From: Ephydatia muelleri
Lineage: Eukaryota; Porifera; Demospongiae; Spongillida; Spongillidae
DNA length: 64,000 nt
Assembly: GCA_013339895.1 (NCBI GenBank)
Contig: JABACO010000033.1
Coordinates: forward strand, 199,587-263,586
Direction of reading: 5' to 3'
Below are positions 1 through 12,400 of the stretch, piece after piece (within the stretch, counting starts at the first letter, position 1; each line of letters opens with the position of its first letter). Under the pieces are notes generated by a model. That model was given only the letters and a program-made list of their open reading frames with translations, was not told the DNA's origin and did not search any database. Both the position numbers and the translations under genes were made by a program.

Positions 1-3000
1 GTCCACGAAGAGCATCAGCAGCCGGCCATTGGCGTCCCCAACCAAGTATCGCGACCTGTCCACCATGCCCACACAGCTGACGATGGATTCCTTCAGGAGA
101 TGAGCACAGATGACAACAGGTTGCAAGAAATGTGCAATGTCAGAGTGGCTGAAAAAAACCCTATCCGTGCGTACACTTGCTAGTAAATGTAATGTTGGGC
201 ATGTAGGTGGGCTTTATATGGAATGCAGCATTAGTTAGAACGTCACAGCAATGCACTATGAAAATTGTGTATACATACTGTATGTCATGCATGTACGTGT
301 ACAGTACTGTAATAGAAACACTGACCAAGTTGGGCTACAACTCAATATTACAACAACCATCTACCAAAGTGCAAATGAGTTACAATATACTGTAGTAGTA
401 AAGTATTTGCCTACAGATGCAAATGAAATGAATCGTGTGATGAGGAATCAATGGCGTGTGATGGCATGTGCGGGTATGGTGGATCAACATCATGTGATGG
501 TACCTTGATGATAGGTGGATCAATGGAGTGTTGGACTTTCTCGCTGCAGTAGATGATGGTTTCGTAACCAAAGATCAGTATCCCTCCACACGGAGGCATG
601 ACTGGTTGCAGAAGGCTGGCCTGAGTCTCCACCGAGATTGGCTTCCATGGTCCCTTGACCAGCTCCTTCTCTCGCAGTGATATTCCAGAGGTCTTCAGAG
701 TGCGTCCTGTTGCTTCCTGCACCCAATGGACACACAGTTATACACCAGTGGCTATTTGTCATGTGCTTTAGGTTTGGCAGACAAGTACTGTACATAGATG
801 CTGTATTGACTAAAGCAGTTAATGCCATGTTGCTGGTTATTAAAAAAGCTAAGCAACATATATGCATGCTTTAATAAGTAACTTTAATACCCATAAAGGA
901 TGCATGCACCACCACAGGCACATGTCCTGGCAATAGAGCCACCCTAAATACAGCCTAGCAATTCTAAGTTTCGCCTTTGTCCCCAACAGTTCATTTTGAC
1001 CTGCATGTTCGTGTGTGCACCCAAGGTCCCGTAATGTAGTGGTTGGTGTGATGGACAACAGCGATCATTTCACAGGACAACTCTATCAGTGTAACAAGGT
1101 TATTTTACCTCTGTGAGGTAGGCAATTGTGGGTGTGGCACATCCGTGTAGGAACTTCATGTCAATGACATAGAGATCTTCCAGTCTGCATATTGTACATT
1201 ATTATGAAACAAGTAGTAACTACATCACATTACAGTAATAAGCTCCTACTGATAACAATTCTTTTTCCACCTACATCATGCAAGCCAAGTGAATAAGTAA
1301 TGGTAAATGACCAGAGCCATGACGTAGACATCAGATATGATGTAATGTTGAACCTGGCGCTGGACGCTCGTGAGATGACACTGATGGGCACACAGGATCT
1401 CGGGGGAGAGGTACCTCCTGGTCCCCAGGTCCCACCGGTACATGTAGCTGTGTGAGTGCATGCTCATTCCTTTGGAAGGATGATCCTCAACGCATAACGT
1501 CAGCCATTTTTCGCGTGCCATCTGACCTCCTGTGAATCAGACCTGGGGAACTACATGTACATGTAGCTGGCTTTTTTGAACTAAAAAGAAAAAGTTATTT
1601 TCAAGTTCTCCATCACAGGCACTGATCTTTGACGGGCTGCAATGTGTTGTTGTGCTGTTTTCAGTGCATTTTCTGGAGCGCTGATTTTTTCCTTACAAAT
1701 CGATGGTCTTTACATTTACTGCCTAGAAATCGCTACACAATTACATGTACCTGCAAGATGATTGAATTGTTACGCAGTGTTGCTTATTTGTAACCGCAGA
1801 GCTCAGAACCGCTCCAATAGAATGTTGCATACGGTAATTTATGAGGGACAGTGTCATGTAAGCTAGATCACTAAATTTGACCATTGTCTTGCACAGCTCT
1901 CGATTGAACTTTAAGCTTCCAAGTATTTTTTTATGTCAAGAACGTTACAGCATATATTGCATCAAAGGTTCCGGTTGTTTCTAGCAGACAAAATGCAATT
2001 AGCTACTACAGTAATTGCCATTCTATTATGATAATTGCTCTATTTGTACAAGCCTACATTTGTTGGTTGTGAGTTTGAGTACAGTTGCCAGATGCCAATG
2101 TGATAAATTTATTTTCAATCCCTTGGTTAAAGATCCCACCCTCTCAATCCCCCCTAGTAGCCTGGCTTACATCATTGCAGCATGGGGCTTAGCATACCTG
2201 ACATTGAATGCTTTCAGTTCTCCCCCGGAGGCCAGGTCAAGGGGAATGATCTTCAGGAGGCCCGTGTAAATGTGCAGAGCTATCATCTTGCAGTCCGGAT
2301 CGATCATGCCAATCTGTGTCCCCTCTGTTGGCTTGCACACACGCTCCTGGTGTGTCCCAACAGAGGGCACGAAGAGAAGGTAAGGAGAGGGAGAGGGATG
2401 AGAGAGGAGGAGAAAGGGGAGGGAGAGAGGAGGAAGAGGGAAGGGAGAGAGGGGAAGGAGAGAGGGGAAGGAGAGAGGGAGGGAGAGAGGGAGGGAGAGA
2501 GGGGAAGGAGAGAGGGAAAGGAGAGAGGGAGGGAGAGAAGGGAAGGAGAGAGGGAGAACGAGAGATGGAGAGGGAGGTGGAGAGAGGGAGAGAGAAGAGG
2601 GAAGAGGGGGAGAGAGGGGAGAGGGAGAAAGAGATGGAGAGGGAGGTGAAGGGAGGGGAGAGGGAGAAAGAGATGGAGAGGGAGAGAGGGAGGGAGGGAG
2701 GGAGGGAGGGAGGGAGGGAGGGAGGGAGGGAGGGAGGGAGGGAGGGAGAAAGAGATGGAGAGGGAGGTGGAGGGAGGGAGGGAGGGGAGAGGGAGAAAGA
2801 GATGAGAGGGAGGTGGAGGGAGGGAGGGAGGGGAGAGGGAGAGATGGAGAGATAAAGAGGGAAGCAAAGGGAGGGACAGATAGAGGGAGGAGAGAGAGGG
2901 GAGAGAAGGGGAGGGAGGGGAACATGAGAAGGAGGACACAGAGAGCATCACAAATGAAACGGTTCATTGAATCATTACAACAGCAAACACAACACAAAAA

Positions 3001-3889
3001 AAAGGTATACAAAACTTGTGTGCGGCCCCCACACAAGCTGCAAAATTTGACATTACAGGTGGTATCATCAGAAAGCACCCAACTTCTTCACACTGCTTAG
3101 GCTTTCTATATAGATTTAGAATCCTGCATCACCCTCAAAAACGGAAAAGGTTAGAGTCTATAAATTACCCAGTACAAAGATGGCTCCACCCCACACTCCA
3201 CACCCCAGCACATGTCATACTCACCAGCATTTCCCCTGAAGCCCGAGTCACAAGGTCGCTGGTCGTGGGGTCAAAAGAGAGGACTGAGACGTGATAGCGT
3301 GCAGTCATGAGGAAGAGCAAATCCTTCTGCTCATTCTGAAAGGGAGAGGCAAAAGGGTTAAGTGGCGACTGCACTCTTAACAAGAGTTGCAATGAACCAA
3401 TTACAAATGATAAATGTTCGCTTCAGCTATGGGTAAGCACGAATTGCTCCCTGTAAAGAGTCCCCTCACCAAGGATATACCAAGGATACGTACGTAACGT
3501 ACCCAACTTTTTGCGCACTGATGTGCTGTCGCACAGAATATATTGTCTGTTTTTTAACCTTCTCTGAAATGCACGTTATGAATATCCTACTGCATTTAAT
3601 GCTACAAGATCGAAACTGACGCAAAACGCAAATGGTGCGCGCTAATTAGGGTAACAATTTAAGCAGGGAAGAGCCTTACCTTAGGCCTGAACAGCTGCAT
3701 AAGTGCGACTCTACCATAAATGGTTGCATCGAGGATTGGCTTCAGTCCTTCGGGTGTCACCAAATTGATTAGCAGACTGTTTCCTCTCGCTTCGATCAAG
3801 TTTAGGTCTTCCGGACTAGTGAAGTTACCTGTTACGGCATCCGTAACGGCAGTAGACTTGTGAGCTGTCACTATATAGTTCTGCGTCAT
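1..3889 (-). CDS. DDB1: DDB1, left-arm copy, exons 1-6 (cut by window edge)
   Basis: Damage-specific DNA-binding protein 1 is the triple beta-propeller adaptor that links DCAF substrate receptors to CUL4-RBX1 ubiquitin ligases and takes part in UV-damage recognition in the nucleus. Exons on the minus strand are 3680..3889, 3225..3335, 2198..2346, 1109..1184, 504..716 and 1..90 (partial). All junctions are GT-AG and keep frame. The protein starts [15 protein letters not shown] and contains CVTG-like, LFRPK and [10 protein letters not shown] blocks matching the first propeller (BPA) of animal DDB1. Exon 6 has a 10-bp longer sequence just before its acceptor than the right-arm copy. It is probably the second allele of the gene at 54904 rather than a paralogue. 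Confidence 0.9.
1276..1521 (-). pseudogene. Receptor serine/threonine kinase-like fragment in DDB1 intron 3 (left arm)
   Basis: An 81-residue frame contains [11 protein letters not shown] followed about 20 residues later by [11 protein letters not shown]. This is the activation-loop APE region and the subdomain IX Asp of a protein kinase, with spacing like TGF-beta/BMP type II receptors. Catalytic loop and DFG are absent. A stop falls just before a GTAGGT donor-like site. It differs from the right-arm copy by one residue (Ile for Val). It is probably a relic exon; the exact subfamily is uncertain. Confidence 0.45.
2380..2933. repeat. Polypurine tract, left arm (DDB1 intron 2)
   Basis: About 550 bp of nearly pure purine on the plus strand (GGGA and GAGA repeats, including a long perfect GGGA run near 2686-2747). 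On the DDB1 strand it is a polypyrimidine tract ending just before the exon 3 acceptor. Homopurine mirror repeats of this kind can form triplex DNA. Confidence 0.95.
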
Positions 3890-4055
3890 TCTGTTCTATG
3901 CCACGTACGTCTACCTGGAGAAAGTTAGTTATTAATTGTATTTGGTGATGAATAATTAGTGCATGTATCTAGCGCCGGAAACGAGTTGGTACTAAATATT
4001 AAAAATTTACAATGGGTCATTATATCAGTTCATAAAAGGGCTTTTCATGTGTGGA

Positions 4056-4283
4056 TCATGCAGGATAGAGCTCGTTCAGTTGATGAGGAAATGGGGAGCT
4101 CATATTACTATGGATGTTGAAGCAGTCGGATAGCGAAGGTGACACTTTTGATTCCATGATACATGTGTGCAACGACCTATATTCCAGGCGATACGTCGAA
4201 CCACAGCACTGCCTCACTGCTCGCTCACTTATTTTAATATCTATGTCTAACACGTCTACATTCACTGGGGGAGGGGAACTCAT
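4056..4283 (-). other. Short unknown reading frame upstream of DDB1 (left arm)
   Basis: A 75-codon frame beginning MSSPPPVNVDVLD, identical to the right-arm frame. It ends about 170 bp before the DDB1 start on the same strand. No domain is recognised. It may be chance, part of the DDB1 5' leader, or an exon of something else. Confidence 0.2.
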
Positions 4284-4629
4284 AAACTGACGTAAGCATT
4301 ATCCCATAATGCTACAATACTTCTGCTTTCGTCGTGGTTACGTAGCACGTAAATTAATTATTCTCTCGATATGATCACATCCTACATGTAGAACCCACAG
4401 TCCAAAGCTATTTAATACAATGTCCAAACCAATACATGCATGAGCACTAACGAGCTTTAACTGTGGCAAGAGCAATGGAGGTATTTGTGAAAGCATGCGA
4501 TTGTGCACCCAAACATAGTGTGTTGATGACAGCCTATTATTTGGATTGGTGAGAGTCCACTGTATGATTGCTATGAAAGAATAGAGTTGGATGAAATCCG
4601 CGAAGGCTTTGTACAAGTGCATTATGCAA

Positions 4630-7421
4630 CACGACCAAAAGTTCAAAACCGTTCCAAACCTGTTACCTGATTTGAATCAGACTGTTATCATATACTAAAA
4701 AGGTTGGGAAAAATATCCGTTTCAGATCTGGTGGAGTAATTTCCGATTCTTACCTGTACTGCCACGATAATGCAAAACTGGTAACAGCCTGAATCGTGGG
4801 TGGTACCAGCACCAAGTCAAACATAGTTCCGGTGATACACGGGGGGGGATGCGTGGTTTTGTCTCGTGATCGCTAATGTTAAATAAACGAATGAATGATT
4901 CTAATACATTCCATAATCACACGCAATACACATTTAAACAACAAAGCATATTCGTCCAGTTATGGGTATTCACCAACGCCTTCTCTCCTGATGCTTCTCT
5001 GGACCCCCAATCAAAAGTACAACTGTAACTGCATTCATGGACTATAGAAACGGCTTGCTTGATCTGGCTGCAGTCTGCTGAGAATATTCTTTTCGTTATG
5101 GCAAGTAGTGGGCACTCATACTCATTCAGCACTGGCTCACTATTCACAACAAATTCATCACATCCCTGAAGTACGCAGAATGATTCACCCGTTTCCAACT
5201 GACAGGAAGTCAAAAACAGGGCTTACTTTGTCTACAAAAGATGAAGAACATGAAGTTACTGAGATGACGATGACAAAACATACTATTTTACCTCTGAACA
5301 GAGCAGTTCAACAAAGTCTCCAGCATGAACCAATCGACCCTCTGCTGCAATAATCCCTTTGAACACTGCAACAAGGCTGTCCTCCATACAGTGGAAACGT
5401 TCTATTGTAGTTGAGCTATCATGACGATGCAGATCCTCAATGGTAGCACAGGAAAGGCCAATAGTATTGAGAACAACATGTTGCAAGGCGCTATAGCATA
5501 GAATGTGCACATCAAAAAACACTGACTAGTTTAACTGCAATTCACTTTCCTCAGTGCTCCAGGCTGATACATGCTCCTGTCGCCATGGAGTTCTCTCATC
5601 GTAACATAATGTTGCACCATAGGAGATGAATACAATGTCTTTAAGCCACCACCACACCTAAATCATCATCAATGATAAGTGTTCATTAAACTGAGTAACG
5701 CTTACTGGATGTTATCATCTCCATCACAAGCACACGTATAACGTAGATGCTGCTGCACAGCAAAATGATTGCAAATATCCCGAGAGGGAGCAAGGCAATT
5801 ACTAAAAATATTCTGTGCTCTAACAGTAGCATTGAAGGATTCACACCTACAGAATGAGAAACATATTAATAACTACTTAGGAAAGAATAAAAGAAACATA
5901 CACACCTCTCTGCGGAAAATGCCGAACAAGGTCCCAAGTTAACCATACAATCCACTAGATGGAGTATTAGGTGGACCTTCGGTTTATTCAGTAACTCAGG
6001 CATTGTGTGCTTGACATTGATGACAAAGTTCTCACAAATAGATTTCCACTCATGGTAGAGATGTGGAGAGAAATAGTTGCAATATGCTATTCGAAACACC
6101 TATAATAAAAAAACATCATAAATCAATCATCATGGAGTTAAAAATTTGTGCTTACCTTTGAAAAACTCAATAACACCTTTCTATCATCACTGCTCAAGTA
6201 AGGACTTGAGATAAAAACAGACATTTGAGACCATCCTTTTAAGTCCCGTCCCACAAAGGAATTATAGTAACGACACACATTGCCAAACATTTTTGAATGT
6301 AAACCAGAATGGGGAAATGCGTTTACACGAGCAAGAGCCTCTTCTTTCATTCTGTTGGTCATTTGTGGCATAAACTGTTTCAACATGTACTTGGCAAGCC
6401 CAAGCAGAATCGTATGAAGCACTTCCAATGGTGTACCCCTATAGGATGACAACAATAACAGTACCAAACATTGTTATTCCTATTCCTACTTGTATGGATC
6501 AAAATAATACTTGAAATGAGATGAAAAAACTGAGATTAAGACATCGGTGGCTATGTCACTGTGCATGACATGCATGAATAGAATGAATAACAAAGAATAA
6601 TCTATCAAAAGCTTACTAACATGAAAGGGTTAAATCCAATACTCAGCATAGGATTGTCCACTGCTTTCAAGCCATATAATGTCTGCATCTCATAAGTTTT
6701 TTCAGCTGTTTGTTGTGAACGAATAGATGCCATCTGGGTGAGGAACTTTTCCAGTGTTCTTTCATCACCAAAAATATCAGGATTACTATGCTTGTCGACC
6801 TATAGGAAGGTTGAGCGTCTTGTAAATGTTTCTTGACACACTTCACAGCGGAATCGTCCTTATTGAACAGGAAAAAAGTGAGCAGCATGCATCAGTACCA
6901 CATACAGTACAAGAATTGCTTGTATTCTGTAGGATCTGTTCCATGAGTACGCGTTGCAGCGCTAATAGCCATGCCTACCTCACGCTTTTTATATTGCCGT
7001 ATATGGCGTCTCACGCATTTTGAGGTTAAACTTATGATGCTGGCAGGTCTGCGCTGATGCCATGCTCACTATAACTATATAGTCGTGCTAACCCTAGAAC
7101 ATGCACTACTACATGTAATTAGCTTCAGGGTTCCTTAAAGGTATTTATATATTTTATTATTCATAGGGGCCGTAAACAAACTCGTACCGGTGCTCATAAA
7201 CTTAAACACATACTTGACCTACCCTTTCGGTTTCCAACAAATGCTTTGCCTCCATGTGCAGGGTTGCTTCCTTCGGCTTCTTCTGAAATGGGCATCCATT
7301 TTTAACTAAAATGGATTAGAATTTAATTATCAATACAGTCTCGTGACCAACTCGTGATTCATTGTATCCCACATTATAAAATGCAACTTCACTTTCTCAT
7401 TAGCTTAGCATGATGTGTTGC

Positions 7422-7456
<35 letters not shown>

Positions 7457-7897
7457 TATGTTGCGTGTGTGGGTGAATGTGTGCATGTATATTTATATTT
7501 GTATGCGTGTGTGTTGCATGTGCGTATGTGTGTGTCTGTGTGGCGCGCGCGCGAACGCACATCTTACAGTGTGCGATTTGTGCTCTGGACAACTCTTGTT
7601 GAGGTTGATAATCGAGGTGAACTGATATCAAAATATAGACCCACGGATACGAACCTTGCACAACGGCCAGTCCGAGCCAGATACTGAACCATGACTGACA
7701 CCATTGCTGGTTCGTATTGTATTTCAGTTTTTAAACAAACTGGTACCATGCAATATCCTCAGCCTGAACCAGGGTTGTGATACCAGTTAAAAACCAGGCT
7801 GTTGATTTAAACACCCATGATTCAGACTGTATTTCATTCCCACACCAGACTGTATTTCACCACCAGGTTTGATTCAGACTGGTAACTTTTGGCTGTG
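4630..7897 (-). mobile_element. Plavaka-like (CACTA-type) DNA transposon, left arm only
   Basis: The right arm has the empty site: one AA dinucleotide at 54154-54155 between the sequences that flank the element here. On the left the element is bounded by AA at 4628-4629 and 7898-7899, a 2-bp target duplication. Its ends are inverted: CACGACCAAAAGTT at the left and CACAGCCAAAAGTT read inward from the right. Subterminal copies of CAGTCTGAATCA lie near both ends. Length is 3,268 bp. It encodes an intron-containing transposase and carries a (GT)n tract at 7423-7451. The clean empty allele suggests a relatively recent insertion. Confidence 0.88.
4917..6799 (-). CDS. Plavaka-like transposase, multi-exon
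   Basis: Exons read on the minus strand: 6621..6799, 6156..6438, 5906..6099, 5706..5846, one from 5657 downward, then coding blocks at about 5290-5490 and 4917-5213. The first four junctions are GT-AG and phase-consistent. Joined exons give a GFNPF then GTPLEVLHTILLGLAKYML block, GRDLKGWSQ, a KPKVHLILHL block and SAERCESFNA, which match the conserved order of Plavaka-family transposases in fungi and some animals. Just upstream, at about 6800-6850, a second frame encodes CEVCQETFTRRSTF, which looks like half of a C2H2 zinc finger continued by HVDKH in the first exon across a stop. Whether the copy is active cannot be decided; the 5' end is uncertain. Confidence 0.7.
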
Positions 7898-8099
7898 AAG
7901 ACAGTTGTATTGGTGTGGTTATGTATTTCGTATTATTTCGTATTATTGAGCCTGCATGATAACGCCGCACCTTGCTTTTATTACCCCTTACCTGCACCAA
8001 TCAACAGCTCAATCAATTATGACCATTTAGAGGGTTAATGGGTTCTTCGCCCTCTGCTTTAGCACTGCTGAACCGGCACCGCGCGTCACAATTGTGTAG

Positions 8100-8280
8100 A
8101 GCTGTACCGGCCAGTGGCGTATCCAGGATTTCAGCGAGAGGGGTGCTTAAGGTCAGGCCCCATACAAAAAGTGGGGGGGGGGGTGCTTCAGCTCAGGTCA
8201 GATATACGAAAAGTGGGGGGGGGGGGCGCTTCAGGTCCGATATACGAAAAGTGGAGGGGGGGGGGGCGCCAGGACATTTC
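8100..8280. repeat. G-run tandem repeat with SINE-like lead (left arm)
   Basis: It begins with CAGTGGCGTATCCAGGATTT, a motif that heads dispersed repeats in many invertebrate genomes. Three units follow, each ending in AAAAGTGG plus a run of about 10 G. The G-run lengths differ between arms. Glycine-rich translations across it are artefacts. Confidence 0.7.
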
Positions 8281-8365
8281 ATACCAACTGTATTTCACGC
8301 GGATTGTTTTGTGCGACGATTGTTATAGCTAACCGGGTGAGCGTAGTAGTCGGGACCTAGCATAA

Positions 8366-8389
8366 CCAGAGATAATATATTATCTCTGG
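8366..8389. repeat. Perfect 24-bp palindrome
   Basis: Half-site CCAGAGATAATA followed immediately by its reverse complement, with no spacer. Also present in the right arm near 53650-53673. Function unknown. Confidence 0.85.
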
Positions 8390-8745
8390 CATAACTACAT
8401 GTTATAACATGATCTTTACAACGCTCTCCGAACCAAATCAGATGCAATATTCGTGCGCCTAAAATCAATTGGCCATGTATGCACTGTACATAACAATGTA
8501 CAAATGTTTTTATATTGTGCACTTGTCCGTGCACGAATGCGCACTAATTAAGTTACTGCATGCTGAAATCTTGGACCTCGCCCCCCCCCCCCCCCCCAAA
8601 TGATATGCACTGCGAATAATCTAACAGTCGTTGGATGCACCAGGGGCCGTAACGAATCGTGTGAGATGCAGTGACTTCATTAGCCGCACCAGGTTCAAAG
8701 GTGGTTGTTTAATTCTCTTCAACACTGAAATTACGTAATCGTAAA

Positions 8746-9349
8746 CAGGGGTGGCGCAACCGGGGGGGGGGGGGGGGGGCAGGTCCGGCTTTGGCCGGAC
8801 CAATCTTAATACTGAGCTTAAAAATATATATATATATTAGTTTCTTAAATCCTAAGGAGGTTGCTGTTTATGTACAATGTATAACCACATAAGGGTCGCT
8901 CGCTGTATTTATCTCACATTAATAACTTTAATACTTTCTACACGTGCGTGAGATTAACAAATGGCTAGCAAAGGGCATTCCCGAGAAGTTCCACCCGCCA
9001 GTTACATTGATCTTATCCAATTATTTTCTACAATGAGACGGATTAAAAGTTATTTGCGCGTGCGGAGTACAATGCTGCAACCAAGACTGAATTATCTTAT
9101 GATACTAAACAGCAGTTGGATGATGTTGATTTATCTTCAATAGCGAATGAGTTTTTTTGTGGAAGTGAACATAGAATGCATGTTTTCGGTAAATTTTAAT
9201 TGTGTTTTCTTAATGTAAATTTGTAACTTTGTTTTATGCGTCATAATTGCACAATATTACACTACGAAGTATGGCAGCTATCGATATAGAAAAAAAAATT
9301 ATGGCCACGCCCAAGCCGGACCAATGCTGAATTGCTTCCGCCACCCCTG
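8746..9349. mobile_element. Non-autonomous TIR element, about 600 bp (left arm)
   Basis: Ends are inverted copies beginning CAGGGGTGGCG, and the flanks share a 5-bp direct repeat GTAAA on both sides. Just inside one end lies a hairpin built on GGTCCGGC/GCCGGACC. A poly-G run of about 18 follows the left terminus. A 60-codon frame at 8961-9143 shows no recognisable domain. The ends recall hAT elements, but the target duplication is 5 rather than 8 bp, so the family is unclear. Confidence 0.6.
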
Positions 9350-9447
9350 GTAAATGCCACATATTTTATCATCCGTCGAATTTCACCGTGTACCAAAACC
9401 AGGGGTGCCTTCGCACTTCAGGACGCGAGATCTGATTACTTAAGAGA

Positions 9448-12400
9448 ATGGCTTCAAAAGAAGAGACCCTCACACTCAAAGAACGCTGTGCGTTTGGTAC
9501 CGCCCATCTCATGAACGTTCTCTGCTTGTCGGGAATGTGGTTTTCGTACATTCTTATATTTTTCACCAAAGTGATTGGACTACCTGATTCGCAAGCTGGG
9601 CTGATCCTTCTCATAGCGCAGTTCGGAGGAGCTGTCATTACCCCAGCGGTGGGCCTCGCATCCGACACGTGTTCCTGTGCTTACGGACGAAGAAAGATAT
9701 TCCATCTGTTCGGCATGATTGCCATGTTGTGCACTTTTGTCTTTCTGTGGCTCGATTGTCTGGGTTGCAAGAATGCGTCCGGCGGTTACAAAGTGCTGTA
9801 TTACAGTAGTTTGGCTATAGTCGTCCAGTTTGGGTGGTCTGGTACACAGCTAGCTCAACTCACATTGGTCCCTGAACTAGCCACTGACAAGGCAACAAGG
9901 ATGCAGCTGAATCAAATAAGGTGCGGTTGATGGGTTTTTTTTTTGTTTTATTATATTATATTATATTATATTTTATTTTATGTGTCAGTTATATGTAATA
10001 TACGTAATACGAATCGTGAATGTGTGCATGTGTTTAGTTTACGTTAGGGAGCATTTAAATTAAGGCAATGCCGTACGCCCACCAAATGAATAATGAATGA
10101 AACAGCAATTATCTTGTACAGTGGCTGATTTCTCCTCGACCGTTTGAACGACGAAACAACGACGAAACAGAAATTTAAAATTGTTTGTGCTAAATCAGAT
10201 ATAAAATAGGGCGGGGTGGGGCCACGACGATTTACGTTTAGACATGCAGTATGTAGTACAACGTTACGGGAACATTTTTTTGACCGATACTGTACTATAG
10301 TACTGCCTAAACTTAAAGAGTATTGTAGTGGTCGACCACTCCCGCCCTGTTTATGTTAAGGCAGTAATTGCAAAAAACCAAGGCCTTATTTTAATGCATG
10401 CAGACAAAATTGCGCTGTGGGATTTGTTGTTATACGAGTGCCGATTTGCCTCTATACTGCCTAACTTTAACGGTAGTAGTCGACCCACCCCCCCTGTTTA
10501 TTATGTTAAGGCAGTAGTTGCGGATAGAAAACACAGAATTGAGCCATGGTTTATGTGGCTAGACTCTATAGCAACATAAATCACGGCTCAGTTCTGTGAA
10601 ATAAGGCGTCTTTTTGCAACTACATAAACAGGGTGGGAGGGGTCGACAAACCGTTTAAGTTTAGGCAGTACCTTAGTATGTAGAGCACGCATACAGTATA
10701 GAGTCAAATCGGTTGGGTTAGCACTCCTAGAATAACAAACCCATGCACAGCGCAATTTGGCCTGCATTAAAATAAAGCCTTCTTTTTTTTTTGCAATTAC
10801 TGCCTTAACATAAACAGGGCCGACCACTATACCGTTTAAGTACTAGTATGTAGAGCAGCATCGAGTCTAATCGGTTGGATTAGCACTCATAACAAAAAAA
10901 GCCACAGCGCAAATAAGGCCTTATTTGCAAGTACTACCTTATTATAAACAGGGCGGGGATGGTCGAGTACATTACCGTTTAAGTTTAGGCAGTACTAGAT
11001 AGGTTGGATAAGCACTCCTAACAACAAAAGCCACAGCGCAAGTTTGCCTGTATTAAAATTTGCCTTAACATAAACAGGTAGGGGGTAGTCGACCAATAAC
11101 GTTTAAGTTTAGGCAGAGTCATTTAGATTGGATAATTGGATTACAATTGCCAGGAATAGCATTTCTAGCCACTGCTGAATTCTGAAATAAGATGCAATTA
11201 GCTGCCTTAACATTAACAGGGTAGGGATGGTCAACCACTGTACCTTTTATATTTAGGCAGTACTAGTTTAGGTTGGATAAGCACTCCTAACAAAAGATTA
11301 AACTCAGCGAAATTTTGCCTGCATTAAAATAAGGTTTTCGTTTTTTGCAACTACTGCCTTAACGTACTTGTCTACTGCATAGAGTTTGAAATAGCATACC
11401 AACTTTGAGACACACCAAGTTATGAAAATTTTACAGATCCACTCAAAGTGATGAACTGTGGGGAGAGATAAAAAAGATAGATCTTTTCTGGAAGTGTCTT
11501 GTTGAAGTAATGTTCTGGTGTCGCATCATATGGCAAATTCGACGTTTCTTAACTCTTTGAACGCCAAGTGCATATAAACATGCGTGCTCACAAAACGAGA
11601 ATTATCTGCCTCACCATTCATGCAGTGCTGTGTGTTATATTGTGTGGATCAAAATCACTTTGAATAGGCATACAAGTGCAATTCTGACATGCATATAGTC
11701 ATACAAATATGTGGTCCTGGTGTAAGCACATTTTGTGTGTCCATTATAACCCACTGCACCTTTTATTGCAACAACCCATAATGCAAACTTGCAAAAGGGG
11801 GAGTGAACAGGCATGATATACTACACTGATCTGGGCTACGCATTCTTGTTCTTGCAGTATTAAAGTGATGCATTAGTGAAGGGAAATCATCTGAATAATG
11901 GGGTTCTTTAGCCAGTGTGAGAGGAAACATAATTACTTCGTACATGGACTAATAAGGTTACAAGTGCAGCAAGCATATGCATGCATGATTGAGCTGTATT
12001 ATTTATACATAACACATGTATGTGATTGCAGGTTTGTGCTGGTGTGTGCGTATGTGTGTGTGTGTTTGTGTGTGTATGTGTGTGTGTGTATGTGTGTGTG
12101 TGAATGTGTTTGTGTGTGTATTTGTTAGTTCTCCATTGCGACCCTTCTAGTTTTCATTGTTACTATTTTTAGTGTTTGGCTTTTTTATAGGCAATTCGTT
12201 TTACTTTACGATCACGTTAGTGTAAGGCCTCTGAAGGCGAGAGAGCTAAGCTGTGTTCTAGAGCGGTCTGCGATCACCTTTTAAGGTCAAAACGTTTGAC
12301 ACACATCTTTGCACGCAATATCTAACTCATGCATGAGAATGGTGTAACAGCATGCATGCATATACGCACTTGGTGTTCAGAGAGTTAAATTCTGCACGTG

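Noticed and set aside
2167-3078. Serine/leucine/proline-rich 'protein' of about 300 residues, and Arg/Glu/Gly-rich frames on the other strand
   Set aside because: These are translations of the polypurine/polypyrimidine tract in DDB1 intron 2, with mirror copies at 55744-56635.
8038-8332. Glycine-rich proteins with repeated TKSGGGG
   Set aside because: Frames across G-runs of a tandem repeat whose lengths differ between arms; no constraint visible.
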